Position numbers and translations under genes: made by a program
Part shown: one piece after another, positions 34,365 through 43,955 of the stretch
Position numbering within the stretch: the stretch's first letter is position 1
Layout of the letters: every line of letters begins with the position of its first letter
Assembly (NCBI GenBank): GCA_027858735.1
Contig: JAQICC010000370.1
Coordinates: 1-53,407, forward strand
Source: Salinivirgaceae bacterium
GTDB taxonomy: Bacteria; Bacteroidota; Bacteroidia; Bacteroidales; SZUA-534
Reading direction: 5' to 3'
Length of the DNA: 53,407 bases
Notes under the pieces: generated by a model
Seen by the model: only the letters and a program-made list of their open reading frames with translations
Databases searched by the model: none
What the model was told of the DNA's origin: nothing

Positions 34365-35582
34365 ATGAAAAAGTTCATATGCATTTTGTTTGCATTTATA
34401 ATACTAGCAATAGCTTGTAATCCTACAGTGAAAAATAATAAACAGGCATCTGTACCCTTTAATGACAAAATAGATTATTCTATTTTAATGGGTGAAACCT
34501 TGCTAAAAAATTATCCTGATTTATGGAAGATTGAAGATAGAAAAGAACCCAAATGGAGTTATACTTATGGGTTAGTTTGCTTGTCGATGCTAAAACTTTG
34601 GGAAGAGACCGGAAATGAAATGTACTATAATTATGCCAAGGCTTATGCCGATGCATTAATTGATGAAAATGGAAACATAAGAACTTATGTAAGAGAGGAT
34701 TATAATATTGATAAAATTAATTCAGGTAATATTTTATTTACTCTTTATAATAAAACGGGTGATAATCGCTATAAAATCGCCATGAACTCGCTAAGAAGTC
34801 AACTAAAAGAACATCCTCAGACAGAGATGGGTGGTTTTTGGCATAAACAACGCTACCCGCATCAAATGTGGTTAGATGGGGTTTATATGGGGGCTCCATT
34901 TTACACACAATATGCCCAAGTAAATAATGAAACTGAAAGTTTTAATGAAATTGCATCCTGGATAAAGAACGTGGCACAAGTAACCCATGACGAAAAAACC
35001 GGATTGTTATATCATGCATGGGACGAATCGAAAGATCAAGCATGGTCGGATAAAGAGACGGGTTGTTCTCCAAATTTTTGGGGTCGCGCTATGGGATGGT
35101 ATGTAATGGCTTTGGTTGATGTATTAGATTATTTTCCAAAAGATCATTCAGATTATAATGAGATTGTAAATATTACGAAAAACCTTGCAGCTGCCATTAT
35201 TAAATATCAGGATGCAGAAACGGGTACTTGGTATCAGGTTTTAGACCAAGGCAAGCGTGAAGGTAACTATTTGGAAGGATCGGCTAGCGCAATGTTTTCA
35301 TATTTTCTTTTAAAGGCAATAAACAAGGGCTATATCGATAAAGAAACCTATTTAAGTGCTGCCATTAAAGCCTACCAAGGCATGGTGGCAACCTTAGTAA
35401 AAGTTGCCAGCGATTCAACTTTAATAATTTCGCCTGTATGTGCAGTCGCTGGCTTGGGCGGTAATCCATATCGCGATGGTAGTTACGAATATTATGTGAA
35501 TGAACAATTGCGCGATAATGATCCTAAAGCTGTAGGACCCTTTATTATGGCGGGAATAGAATATAAAAGATTAGCAAAGTAG
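34365..35582 (+). CDS. Unsaturated glucuronyl/galacturonyl hydrolase, family GH105
   Basis: This 405-residue protein has a lipoprotein signal (IACN at about 16-19) and an (alpha/alpha)6 barrel. The catalytic aspartate is expected at D171 in MWLDGVYMG, with HAWDES and FWGRAMGWYVMALVD as further conserved blocks, and GTWYQVLD, EGSASAMFSY near the C-terminal half. GH105 enzymes remove the unsaturated uronic acid left at the end of oligomers by pectate or rhamnogalacturonan lyases, releasing 5-keto-4-deoxyuronate. This fits the two lyases just downstream. A hairpin terminator follows it. Confidence 0.93.
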   Translation: MKKFICILFAFIILAIACNPTVKNNKQASVPFNDKIDYSILMGETLLKNYPDLWKIEDRKEPKWSYTYGLVCLSMLKLWEETGNEMYYNYAKAYADALIDENGNIRTYVREDYNIDKINSGNILFTLYNKTGDNRYKIAMNSLRSQLKEHPQTEMGGFWHKQRYPHQMWLDGVYMGAPFYTQYAQVNNETESFNEIASWIKNVAQVTHDEKTGLLYHAWDESKDQAWSDKETGCSPNFWGRAMGWYVMALVDVLDYFPKDHSDYNEIVNITKNLAAAIIKYQDAETGTWYQVLDQGKREGNYLEGSASAMFSYFLLKAINKGYIDKETYLSAAIKAYQGMVATLVKVASDSTLIISPVCAVAGLGGNPYRDGSYEYYVNEQLRDNDPKAVGPFIMAGIEYKRLAK

Positions 35583-35623
35583 TGTAGTTAGTTAATATAT
35601 AGTAGTTAGTAGTTAGTAGTTTT

Positions 35624-35664
35624 AAAGAAATCTCAAAGCTCACAAGCCTTTGGGGTTTCTTTTG
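35624..35664 (+). terminator. Hairpin terminator after the GH105 gene
   Basis: Bases 35624-35638 pair with 35648-35663 in a ~15-bp stem that includes G-T wobbles, followed by TTTTGTTTGG. Short TAGTTAG repeats precede it at about 35587-35620. Confidence 0.7.
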
Positions 35665-35690
35665 TTTGGTTTTCTAAAGTTGATTTTTTT

Positions 35691-38204
35691 ATGATACATA
35701 GAAGCATTTTATTTCTAAGTTTTCTTATACTCAGTATTGGTATAAGTCATTCGCAAGTAATTTTTGAAGCTGAGGATGCGGAATATTCTTCAGGGAAAAC
35801 AGATAACAAACATGCCGGATTTACAGGCGATGGTTTTGTTGATACCGAAAATACTATGAATGAATGGATAGAGTGGACTATTTATTCATATAAAGAGGTG
35901 AAAGATTCTGTTAGCTTTCGGTATGCTTTGGGTAAAGAGGAAAATAGAGCCATGCAGGTTTATATAAATGGAACCTTAACAGACACCATTGATTTTGATT
36001 TCACCACAGAATTTACAAATTATATTTACAAATCGACTTTAGGAAATATTGTAGAAGGAGTAAATACCATAAAACTTGTAAGCATTACAGAAAATGGGGC
36101 TCCAAATCTAGATCATTTAACGGTAAAAACTGATATTGGTCGTTATTTTAAAATCACTTCAACGATTGCAGGTTCAGGCACGGTTACAATTACACCAGAG
36201 ACTGACTCAATTAAATACGGTACACGGGTAACTCTGCTTGCCAATAATAACCCAGGTTATACCTTCAATAATTGGTCGGGTAATATTGATAATGTAAAAA
36301 ATCCTTTGAGTTTTACAGTTGATAATAATTATTCCATTACTGCAAATTTTATAAATAGTATTCCGGCGTTCCCGGGTGCTGAAGGTTTTGCAGCTAAAAC
36401 CACGGGTGGCAGAGGGGGAGCTGTTTACGAAGTTACCAACCTTAACAATTCTGGGGCAGGAAGCTTACGTGATGCGATCCAAAAGTCGGGCAACCGAACC
36501 ATAGTTTTTAGAGTATCGGGTACTATTGAGTTAGAATCAAGTCTGTCCGTTAATAATGGTAACCTTACCATTGCAGGTCAAACCGCTCCAGGCGATGGAA
36601 TAACATTGTCGGGCTTTACGCTTAAAGTAAATGCCGATAATGTAATTATTCGTTACATTCGATCAAGACTGGGTGATAAAAAACTGGCGCAAGACGATGC
36701 AATGAATGGGTACAATAATTCAAATATAATAATTGATCATTGCAGTTTGGGTTGGTCAGTTGATGAAGTAACCTCGTTTTACGATAACCGGAAATTTACG
36801 ATGCAATATTGTATGGTAAGTGAAGGCCTGTATAATTCGGTTCACGATAAAGGACCCCATAGTTATGGCGGTATTTGGGGCGGAAAAGGGGCTACTTTTC
36901 ATCATAACCTATTGGCTCATAATGTAAGTCGTAATCCTCGTTTCTGTGGTACACGTTATTCTAATCAGCCAGAACTTGAATTAATTGATTTTAGAAATAA
37001 TGTAATTTTTAATTGGGGTAAAAATAGCATATATGGTGCCGAAGGTGGAAGCTATAACCTGGTAAATAATTATTATAAATATGGTCCTGCTACTTCGTCA
37101 GATGTTAGAAGTAGAATTATTGCACCAAATGCTGATGATGGTTCAAATGAGCAGTCAGCAGGTGTTTGGGGAGTGTTTTATGTTGGTGGTAATTTTGTTG
37201 ATGGCAGTGAAACTGTAACTGAAAGTAATTGGGCAGGTGTTCATGCTTCAGGTGTTGCGTTAAGTACAATAAAGTCGGAAACTGAGTTTACCGTAGATAG
37301 CGTAACTACGCATTCGGCTAAAGTAGCATATGAACATGTTTTAGCCCAAGCAGGTGCTGTACTTCCGTTTAGAGATGAGGTTGATTCAAGGATTATTCAA
37401 GAAACACTGATGAGAAAAGTAACTTTTGGAGATACTTTTGGTGCGGGAATGGGAATTATTGATTCGCAGGAAAGTGTGGGAGGTTGGCCAGAACTTAGAA
37501 GTACAACTCCTCCAGTAGATGCCGATAAAGACGGAATGCCTGATGAATGGGAGTTGCAAAACAACCTTAATCCCAATGATGCGGAAGACCGAAATGGAGA
37601 TGCAAATGGCGATGGATATACGAACCTTGAAAACTATTTAAACGGGCTTGTTGCTGATTATACTTATTTAATCAGACCCATAAATTTTGAAGCTGAATTG
37701 ATTAACAACCAAGAGGTAGATTTAAATTGGACTGACGTTGTTGAAAATGAAGATGCCTTTTTGTTGGAAAGAAAAGAAGGTAATTCGGCATATGAAGAAA
37801 TCGCTAATTTACCGGCGAATACTACAAATTATAAGGACGCCGTAACCAATCCAGCTGTATATAGCTATCGATTACGTGCTGTAAATACAAAAGACTCTTC
37901 ATTTTATACCGATTCAGTAGCTATAACAATTGTTACAGATATCGATAAACAACAGGCTAATAATTCAATAGTGGTATATCCTAATCCATTTTCAAGTTCT
38001 ATAAATATTGAATTTGACCAAAATACACTTATGGTTACCCAAATAAAACTTATTGATTTGATAGGAAATAAACTTTGGGTTCAAAATAACATAACTCAAA
38101 ATGGAACTGCAATTAATGTTGAAAATTTACATGAAGGAATATATTTTATTATAATATTAACACCAATAGATACCTATGTGAAAAAAATAATAAAGAATAA
38201 TTAA
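35691..38204 (+). CDS. Multidomain pectate lyase (PL1-type) with CBM and T9SS tail
   Basis: This 837-residue secreted protein has a signal peptide (ending near SHS, 19-21). A CBM6/35-like carbohydrate-binding module (about 23-148, FEAEDAEYSSG) and a bacterial beta-repeat module (about 152-220, NPGYTFNNWSG) follow. The PL1-type lyase domain (about 224-610) begins FPGAEGFAAKTTGGRGG and includes TIAGQTAPGDG, VIIRYIRSR and NPRFCGTRY. Next come a calcium-binding thrombospondin-3-like segment (DADKDGMPDEWELQ), a fibronectin-like domain and a T9SS tail (VYPNPFSSS). It cleaves galacturonan by beta-elimination outside the cell. T9SS would deliver it to the surface. Whether it prefers methylated pectin is unknown. 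Confidence 0.9.
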   Translation: MIHRSILFLSFLILSIGISHSQVIFEAEDAEYSSGKTDNKHAGFTGDGFVDTENTMNEWIEWTIYSYKEVKDSVSFRYALGKEENRAMQVYINGTLTDTIDFDFTTEFTNYIYKSTLGNIVEGVNTIKLVSITENGAPNLDHLTVKTDIGRYFKITSTIAGSGTVTITPETDSIKYGTRVTLLANNNPGYTFNNWSGNIDNVKNPLSFTVDNNYSITANFINSIPAFPGAEGFAAKTTGGRGGAVYEVTNLNNSGAGSLRDAIQKSGNRTIVFRVSGTIELESSLSVNNGNLTIAGQTAPGDGITLSGFTLKVNADNVIIRYIRSRLGDKKLAQDDAMNGYNNSNIIIDHCSLGWSVDEVTSFYDNRKFTMQYCMVSEGLYNSVHDKGPHSYGGIWGGKGATFHHNLLAHNVSRNPRFCGTRYSNQPELELIDFRNNVIFNWGKNSIYGAEGGSYNLVNNYYKYGPATSSDVRSRIIAPNADDGSNEQSAGVWGVFYVGGNFVDGSETVTESNWAGVHASGVALSTIKSETEFTVDSVTTHSAKVAYEHVLAQAGAVLPFRDEVDSRIIQETLMRKVTFGDTFGAGMGIIDSQESVGGWPELRSTTPPVDADKDGMPDEWELQNNLNPNDAEDRNGDANGDGYTNLENYLNGLVADYTYLIRPINFEAELINNQEVDLNWTDVVENEDAFLLERKEGNSAYEEIANLPANTTNYKDAVTNPAVYSYRLRAVNTKDSSFYTDSVAITIVTDIDKQQANNSIVVYPNPFSSSINIEFDQNTLMVTQIKLIDLIGNKLWVQNNITQNGTAINVENLHEGIYFIIILTPIDTYVKKIIKNN

Positions 38205-38301
38205 GATGAGTTTACCTGCTTTTTGTTAATTTACTATTTGGTAGCTAGAATAATTAGAACTAATATTCTGATTTTTAATACTAAAATATAGAAAACCTTT
38301 T

Positions 38302-39414
38302 ATGAAATCCGCTCTTCTATTATTAATTGTACTTACAGCAGCTGTTGTTTTTGCTCAAAGCAAAAAGCAAGATGAATCAGCCGACTACCTTAATTTCAGC
38401 TGGAAAAAAGTGGCTACTAAAATGCAGCCAGAATGGTATGCTACAAATGAAGCAAAATTGGTGGCAGAAAATGTATTGCTATGCCAAAAGGATATTGGCG
38501 GTTGGGCAAAAAATGAACCCTACCATCATATATATTCCGAAACAGAGAAAGAGCAGTTCCAACAAAGTAAAGCTGAAATTGGAGGTACTTTCGACAATGG
38601 AGCAACCATAAGAGAATTACGTTTTCTAGCTAAATTACACTTAAATTTTAATGATAATAAGTATAAAAAAGCTTTTAAAAAAGGGCTCGATTATATTTTT
38701 ATGTCCCAATATAAAAATGGAGGTTGGCCTCAGTTTTACCCTGTTCGGAAGGGAGAAAGTGTGACTTATTCAGCACATATAACCTATAACGATAATGCAA
38801 TGATAAACATTATGTGGTTTCTGAAGGACATAACTAGTGATAACCCTGAATTTGCTTCGTTTCAGTTTAATGAAGAATTTAAAGCGCGGGCTCAAAATGC
38901 ATTTAATAATGGAATTCAATGCATTCTTAAAACACAAATTATAGTACATGGAATACCAACTGTTTGGTGCGCCCAGCATAACGAAATAACTTTGGCTCCA
39001 GCCAAAGCACGAAAATATGAATTAGCCTCATTTAGTGGTTCCGAATCGGTAGGGTTAGTACATTTTTTAATGAGTTTGGATAATCCTTCTGTTGCAATTG
39101 TATCTTCTGTAAATGGTGCAATTCAATGGTTCGAAGGTCACAAAATTGAGGGTATAACACGTGTAAAAAAACTGAATGAGTATGAGCAAATGGATTTGGT
39201 AGTAGTACCAGATAGAAATGCTTCCCCATTATGGGCTCGTTTTTATGATTTACAAACAGGGAAACCATTTTTTTGCGATCGTGATGGAATAAAGAAAAAT
39301 ACCTTGGCTGAAATTAGCTATGAGCGACGAAACGGTTATCGTTGGTATACCAATTCTCCTTCTAAAATATTAGAAAATCAGTCAGAATGGATGAAAAAAT
39401 ATAATATTAATTAA
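38302..39414 (+). CDS. Pectate lyase, polysaccharide lyase family 10
   Basis: This 370-residue protein has a signal peptide (ending near FAQ, 17-19) and no sorting tail, so it probably works in the periplasm. PL10 hallmarks are present: DIGGWAKN, NGGWPQFYP, ITYNDNAMIN with the expected catalytic aspartate, GIPTVWCAQHNE and the ASFSGSES block. The fold is an (alpha/alpha)3 barrel. PL10 enzymes cleave unesterified polygalacturonate by beta-elimination with calcium. With the PL1 lyase upstream and GH105 it forms a lyase route in this locus. It is followed after 34 bases by the CE12 esterase gene. Confidence 0.93.
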   Translation: MKSALLLLIVLTAAVVFAQSKKQDESADYLNFSWKKVATKMQPEWYATNEAKLVAENVLLCQKDIGGWAKNEPYHHIYSETEKEQFQQSKAEIGGTFDNGATIRELRFLAKLHLNFNDNKYKKAFKKGLDYIFMSQYKNGGWPQFYPVRKGESVTYSAHITYNDNAMINIMWFLKDITSDNPEFASFQFNEEFKARAQNAFNNGIQCILKTQIIVHGIPTVWCAQHNEITLAPAKARKYELASFSGSESVGLVHFLMSLDNPSVAIVSSVNGAIQWFEGHKIEGITRVKKLNEYEQMDLVVVPDRNASPLWARFYDLQTGKPFFCDRDGIKKNTLAEISYERRNGYRWYTNSPSKILENQSEWMKKYNIN

Positions 39415-39448
39415 TTTCTAGCAATACACAAAATTAACAAGTTCACTA

Positions 39449-40186
39449 ATGAAGTCTTTTTCTAAAATTATTGTTATAAGTTTTTTATTGCTGGCAACAG
39501 TAAGTTGCAAAAAAACACCTGTTTTGTACATGATAGGTGATTCTACAATGGCCAATAAAGAAAAAATGTACTTACCAGAACGTGGTTGGGGGCAGCTTTT
39601 ACCTCAGTTTTTTACTAATGGAATAATTGTTGAAAACCATGCAAAAAATGGAAGAAGTACACGCTCATTTATCTATGAAGGTAGATGGGATTCTGTTTGC
39701 AATAAATTGCAGTCAGGTGATTTTGTTCTAATGCAATTTGGTCATAACGATGGTAGTGAAAAGAAAATAGGAAGGCATGCTACTCCTGAAGAATACGAAT
39801 ACAACTTGCGCAAATTCATACACGAAACAAAACAAAAAAGAGCATTTCCAATTCTAGCAACTCCAGTTGCCCGTCGTCGTTTCGATGAAAATAGCATGTT
39901 TTACGATACCCATGGGGTATACCCCGATGTTGTGCGGAAAATTGCAAAAGAAACAAATGTACCTCTTCTTGAGATGCATACTTTAAGTATTGATCTTTTT
40001 ACACAACTGGGTGAAGAAGAAACAAAAAAAATATTTCTTCATATAGCCCCAAATGTATACGATTCATTACCTGAAGGCAAGATCGATGATACTCATTTTT
40101 CAGAATTTGGAGCTATGGAAATTGATAAACTTGCAGTGATTGAAATAAAAAATAAAGTGCCGGAATTGGCTAAATATTTAAAATAA
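39449..40186 (+). CDS. Rhamnogalacturonan acetylesterase-like SGNH hydrolase, family CE12
   Basis: This 245-residue lipoprotein (VSC at about 18-20) is an SGNH-fold esterase. Block I is IGDSTMANK with nucleophile S32, block II is around NGRSTRSF, block III is QFGHND, and block V is DDTHFSE with D213 and H216. Length and blocks match CE12, which removes acetyl groups from rhamnogalacturonan or pectin and exposes the backbone to other enzymes. Its stop codon shares a base with the ATG of the GH43 gene (TAATG at 40184-40188), a sign of translational coupling. Confidence 0.9.
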   Translation: MKSFSKIIVISFLLLATVSCKKTPVLYMIGDSTMANKEKMYLPERGWGQLLPQFFTNGIIVENHAKNGRSTRSFIYEGRWDSVCNKLQSGDFVLMQFGHNDGSEKKIGRHATPEEYEYNLRKFIHETKQKRAFPILATPVARRRFDENSMFYDTHGVYPDVVRKIAKETNVPLLEMHTLSIDLFTQLGEEETKKIFLHIAPNVYDSLPEGKIDDTHFSEFGAMEIDKLAVIEIKNKVPELAKYLK

Positions 40187-41793
40187 TGAATCTATTGAAG
40201 CCTATTTTTTTTATAATAGTTTTTATACTGTTGCTTATTGGTTGTTCACAAAAAAGTAGCAATAATTCAGTAAGTGAAATTATAACTTATACAAATCCCA
40301 TTTTGCATCTCGATTATTCCGATCCTGATGTGGTACAAGTAGGTTCAAAATATTACATGACCGCTTCAAGTTTTAACTGCATTCCGGGTTTACCTCTATT
40401 GGAGTCTGAAAATTTGGTGGATTGGGAACTTATTGGATACGCCATTAAGCAACTGGAGCCCGATTCTGTATTTTCAAAACCACAACATGGTAATGGTGTT
40501 TGGGCACCTGCCATTCGTTACCATAACAACATGTTTTACATTTATTATGGCGATCCTGATTTTGGAATATTTGTAGTTACAGCCAAAGATATTCATGGCC
40601 CATGGAGTAAGCCTTTGTTAGTAAAAGACGGTAAAGGTTGGATTGACCCTTGTCCGTTTTGGGACGAGGATGGAACAGCTTGGTTGGTACATGCTTGGGC
40701 TGGTAGTCGTGCAGGAGTTAAAAGTACGCTTACGCTTCATAAAATGAGTGCCGATGGAAGAGAATTGCTTGATAATGGAATTATTGTTTTTGATGGACAT
40801 CATGAGCATAAAACCGTTGAGGGGCCAAAAATGTACAAACGAAATAATTACTACTATATTTTCGCACCTGCTGGTGGAGTTACTGAAGGTTGGCAATTGG
40901 CTTTGCGTTCAAAAAATGTAACAGGGCCGTATGAAGTTGAAAAAGTACTTGATCAAGGAGCTACAAACATTAACGGCCCACATCAAGGAGCATGGGTTGA
41001 TGCATTTGATGGCAGTTCTTGGTTTTTCCATTTTCAGGATAAAGGAGCTTTTGGACGAATAGTGCATCTGCAACCCATGGAGTGGATAAATGATTGGCCA
41101 GTAATTGGCAAAGATACTGATGGCGACGGTATTGGTGAACCTGTTTTACAGAACGAAATAGTTATTCAGAATGCACGTAGGCAACAAATAAGCGACAGCT
41201 ATTCCGATGAATTCAATACTCCCGATTTAAATTTGAACTGGCAATGGCACGCCAATCCAAAGGCAAAATGGGGGGCTCCTACAGCACATTTGGGTTACTT
41301 GAGATTAAACGCCATACCGTTTGCTGAAAGAAATAGTTTATGGGGTGTTCCTAATTTATTGATGCAGAAATTTCCTTCCAATAACTTTATTGCCACAACA
41401 AAAATTGACATCTTTTTACATGAAGAAGGTGATTTGGCGGGCTTGCTAATAATGGGCTATGATTATGCCTATTTGGCTATTGAAAAGCACAATGATGTAA
41501 ATACGCTTGTTTACAGAACTTGCAGTGCTTCTGATAAAGGGGGCAAGGAAAATACAATTCTCAACATACCTTGGAATGATTCTACGGTGTACTTTAAGAC
41601 AAAAGTGGACAGTATGGGTAATTGTCAGTATAGCTATAGTGCTAATGACGAAAACTACACCACAATTCCAGAATCATTTCTGGCTTTACCGGGGAAATGG
41701 ATAGGTGCAAAAGTGGGACTTTTCTGCATAAGCGATACCCATACTAATGATGCAGGATATATAAATGTAGACTGGTTTCGGTTTGGTAATTAA
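40186..41793 (+). CDS. Glycoside hydrolase family 43 lipoprotein with beta-sandwich C-terminus
   Basis: This 535-residue lipoprotein (IGC at 18-20) has a five-bladed propeller GH43 domain (about 35-320). The three carboxylates are expected at D46 (DPDV), D154 (GWIDP) and E212 (EGPK). A C-terminal concanavalin-like domain (about 335-535) is typical of beta-xylosidase-type GH43 members. The family covers arabinofuranosidases, xylosidases and exo-galactanases; in this pectin locus, removal of arabinose or xylose side chains is most likely. It overlaps the CE12 stop by one base and continues the same operon into the DUF4861-like gene. The subfamily cannot be fixed by eye. Confidence 0.9.
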   Translation: MNLLKPIFFIIVFILLLIGCSQKSSNNSVSEIITYTNPILHLDYSDPDVVQVGSKYYMTASSFNCIPGLPLLESENLVDWELIGYAIKQLEPDSVFSKPQHGNGVWAPAIRYHNNMFYIYYGDPDFGIFVVTAKDIHGPWSKPLLVKDGKGWIDPCPFWDEDGTAWLVHAWAGSRAGVKSTLTLHKMSADGRELLDNGIIVFDGHHEHKTVEGPKMYKRNNYYYIFAPAGGVTEGWQLALRSKNVTGPYEVEKVLDQGATNINGPHQGAWVDAFDGSSWFFHFQDKGAFGRIVHLQPMEWINDWPVIGKDTDGDGIGEPVLQNEIVIQNARRQQISDSYSDEFNTPDLNLNWQWHANPKAKWGAPTAHLGYLRLNAIPFAERNSLWGVPNLLMQKFPSNNFIATTKIDIFLHEEGDLAGLLIMGYDYAYLAIEKHNDVNTLVYRTCSASDKGGKENTILNIPWNDSTVYFKTKVDSMGNCQYSYSANDENYTTIPESFLALPGKWIGAKVGLFCISDTHTNDAGYINVDWFRFGN

Positions 41794-41833
41794 TGCAGTA
41801 GTAATTAAGTATTCTAAATAAATAAAAATAAAA

Positions 41834-42700
41834 ATGAAAAAGTTTATATTAATTTTTTCGGCTATTATAACAGTCAATGCGCATTGTCAAAATATGACTG
41901 ACATTAGTTTAAAATGGAAAGATAGTGTTAACCAAGAATCCGTTATTGAATCGGAAACAGGGAATCTGTATAAAAAAGTTGAACACCACGGACCTGCTGT
42001 TGAAAACGAATGGATGGGTTTACGTTTATATTTCGATCACAAAGTATCCATTGATGTATATAACAAAACACGCCCTGGACTTGAGTTGGAAGCCGCAGCA
42101 TGGTATCCAACCGTAGAACAGCAAAAAGAAGGTTGGGGGGCCGATTTATATAAGGTAGGTTCTACTGTGGGTTTAGGTGGCGTTAGGTTATGGGACTATG
42201 AAAAGAATGAGCAAGTGCTGCTCGATCCGGTAAAAAATCGCAGAGCCCGTGTACGTAAAGAAGCCAATACTTCATACATGGAAATGTTATCAGAGGGTGT
42301 GGCTTACATGGGCGATACCATTGATGTGCTGGTTCGTGTTACCGTATTTTCAGGCATTCGTGAAGCTAAAGTAGAGGCTTTTGCCTTTAGTAGCAAACCG
42401 GTTCGTTTTTATACCGGTATCAACTATCACGATTCAACCCAAACAAAACAAACCGATAATTTTATTTGCTCGTGGGGAATTCATCCGGAAGATGTTGCCG
42501 CATTCCGTTTCAATATTGGTGCTGCAATATTATTTAACCCCAATGATTTTGAAAAAATTCAAAAATCAGAAAAGCAATACGAATTGATTTCAAAACCTAC
42601 CAAATATATTGAAACATGGATTACTTCAGCCTGCGAAAAAGAAGTGGGATTGAATTCTTATGATGCTTTTGTAAAGTACATTGAAACAATTAAAAAATAG
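41834..42700 (+). CDS. DUF4861-like secreted protein
   Basis: This 288-residue protein has a signal peptide (ending around NAHC, 14-18). It resembles DUF4861, a family found in pectin and related polysaccharide loci of Bacteroidota with no settled activity. Visible blocks are NEWMGLRLYFDHK, GWGADLYKVGSTVGLGG and VRLWDYEKNEQV. It is shorter than DUF4861 proteins I remember (roughly 400 residues), so it may be a compact branch. It lies between the GH43 and the CE8-like genes with short spacing and is probably co-expressed. A role in lyase-product processing or in de-esterification is possible, but nothing in the sequence shows it. Confidence 0.6.
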   Translation: MKKFILIFSAIITVNAHCQNMTDISLKWKDSVNQESVIESETGNLYKKVEHHGPAVENEWMGLRLYFDHKVSIDVYNKTRPGLELEAAAWYPTVEQQKEGWGADLYKVGSTVGLGGVRLWDYEKNEQVLLDPVKNRRARVRKEANTSYMEMLSEGVAYMGDTIDVLVRVTVFSGIREAKVEAFAFSSKPVRFYTGINYHDSTQTKQTDNFICSWGIHPEDVAAFRFNIGAAILFNPNDFEKIQKSEKQYELISKPTKYIETWITSACEKEVGLNSYDAFVKYIETIKK

Positions 42701-42704
42701 TGAT

Positions 42705-43943
42705 TTGAAGAAGGCTTTTTTTTTTCTGCTATTTGTTTGCAACATATTAATTGTTGAAGGAAACGAAGTAAGCGACACGCTTTTTGTATCAAAAAATAGC
42801 ACTGTCGATTTTCCTACTATTGCCGATGCTATTGCATCATTGCCTATGTATTGCTATCATCGTGTAGTAATTTATGTAAGAAATGGTAGCTATAACGAGA
42901 AAATTAAGATAGACAGAGATTATATTAGTCTTATTGGTGAAAGTCGGGAAAATACGCGGATTGAGTTTAATCAGTTGCGCGAAAATTGGGTCAACAATAA
43001 AGATGATATTGGACCGGCTGTTGTAAATATTTATGCCGATGATATTGTAATAAAAAACCTTACCATTGAAAACACCCAACCTGAAATTGGTCCACATGCC
43101 TTTGCTATATACGGAACAGGTACCCGAACCATATTAAAAAACTGTACGGTGTTAAGCAAGGGAGGCGATACAGTATCGCTGTGGGACTACAAAACCGGAA
43201 TGTATTATCATGATTCGTGCCACTTTCAAGGAGCAGTTGATTTTGTTTGCCCTAGAGGATGGTGTTTTATTTCGAACTCAACATTTTATGAAGTAAAAAA
43301 TACAGCAGCCATTTGGCATGCTGCGCCAGCCGACCAGAAGCAGAAGTTTGTACTGCAAAATTGTGATTTTCAAGGAGCTGATAGCTTTTATTTGGCGAGG
43401 CATCATTACGAAGCCCAATTTTATTTTTTAAATTGTTCGTTCCCCAATTTAATGCAAAATAAAAGTATTGAGCATGTAGTGTATAAAGATAAGCCTGAAA
43501 AAAACAGACCCTATATATATGGCGATCGCTATTATTTCTATAAGTGCTCGCGCACCGGAGGTTCTTATTCATGGTTTGCTGATAATCTTGAAAACTGGCC
43601 TGATTCAGTAACACCAAACATCATTACTCCCCAATGGACTTTCGATGGAAAATGGAATCCAACCGATACGACAATGCTTGAAGTATTAAAAAAAGAAGTG
43701 CATGAAAACTCAATATTTCTTTGGTTTAGCGAGCTGGTTATGCCTGTTGGAAATGTTGTGATAGAAACTGAATCGGGCAAACAAGTAAAATACTTTTTAG
43801 GAAGTGGGCGCGATAGACTTGAGTTTAAAACAGCTGATACGCTTACCCTTGAAGAAATAAATAAACCCATGAAAATTATTAGTGGAAAAATCCGGAATAT
43901 TCAAGCAAGTGTTCAACCACGATTTTTAGCTCAGCCATTTTAA
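42705..43943 (+). CDS. CE8-like pectinesterase with altered active-site glutamines
   Basis: This 412-residue protein starts at a TTG four bases after the preceding stop; that start gives a clean signal peptide (MKKAFFFLLF onwards). A TTG at 42681 would add eight residues and overlap the previous gene. It is a beta-helix of the CE8 type. Numbering from the longer form, the aspartate pair is kept (D163 in GGDTV, D187 in AVDFV) and an LARHH segment at about 238-242 (R240) replaces LGRPW. The two oxyanion glutamines of classic pectin methylesterases are changed, with HAFA instead of QAVA and GGDT instead of YQDT. It may act on another ester or have lost activity. Confidence 0.75.
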   Translation: MKKAFFFLLFVCNILIVEGNEVSDTLFVSKNSTVDFPTIADAIASLPMYCYHRVVIYVRNGSYNEKIKIDRDYISLIGESRENTRIEFNQLRENWVNNKDDIGPAVVNIYADDIVIKNLTIENTQPEIGPHAFAIYGTGTRTILKNCTVLSKGGDTVSLWDYKTGMYYHDSCHFQGAVDFVCPRGWCFISNSTFYEVKNTAAIWHAAPADQKQKFVLQNCDFQGADSFYLARHHYEAQFYFLNCSFPNLMQNKSIEHVVYKDKPEKNRPYIYGDRYYFYKCSRTGGSYSWFADNLENWPDSVTPNIITPQWTFDGKWNPTDTTMLEVLKKEVHENSIFLWFSELVMPVGNVVIETESGKQVKYFLGSGRDRLEFKTADTLTLEEINKPMKIISGKIRNIQASVQPRFLAQPF

Positions 43944-43955
43944 AATACAACTTTT

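Noticed and set aside
43267-43617. Antisense open frame of about 116 codons inside the CE8-like gene
   Set aside because: It mirrors a well-supported gene on the other strand, has no recognisable domain, and similar long antisense frames occur in many genes here.
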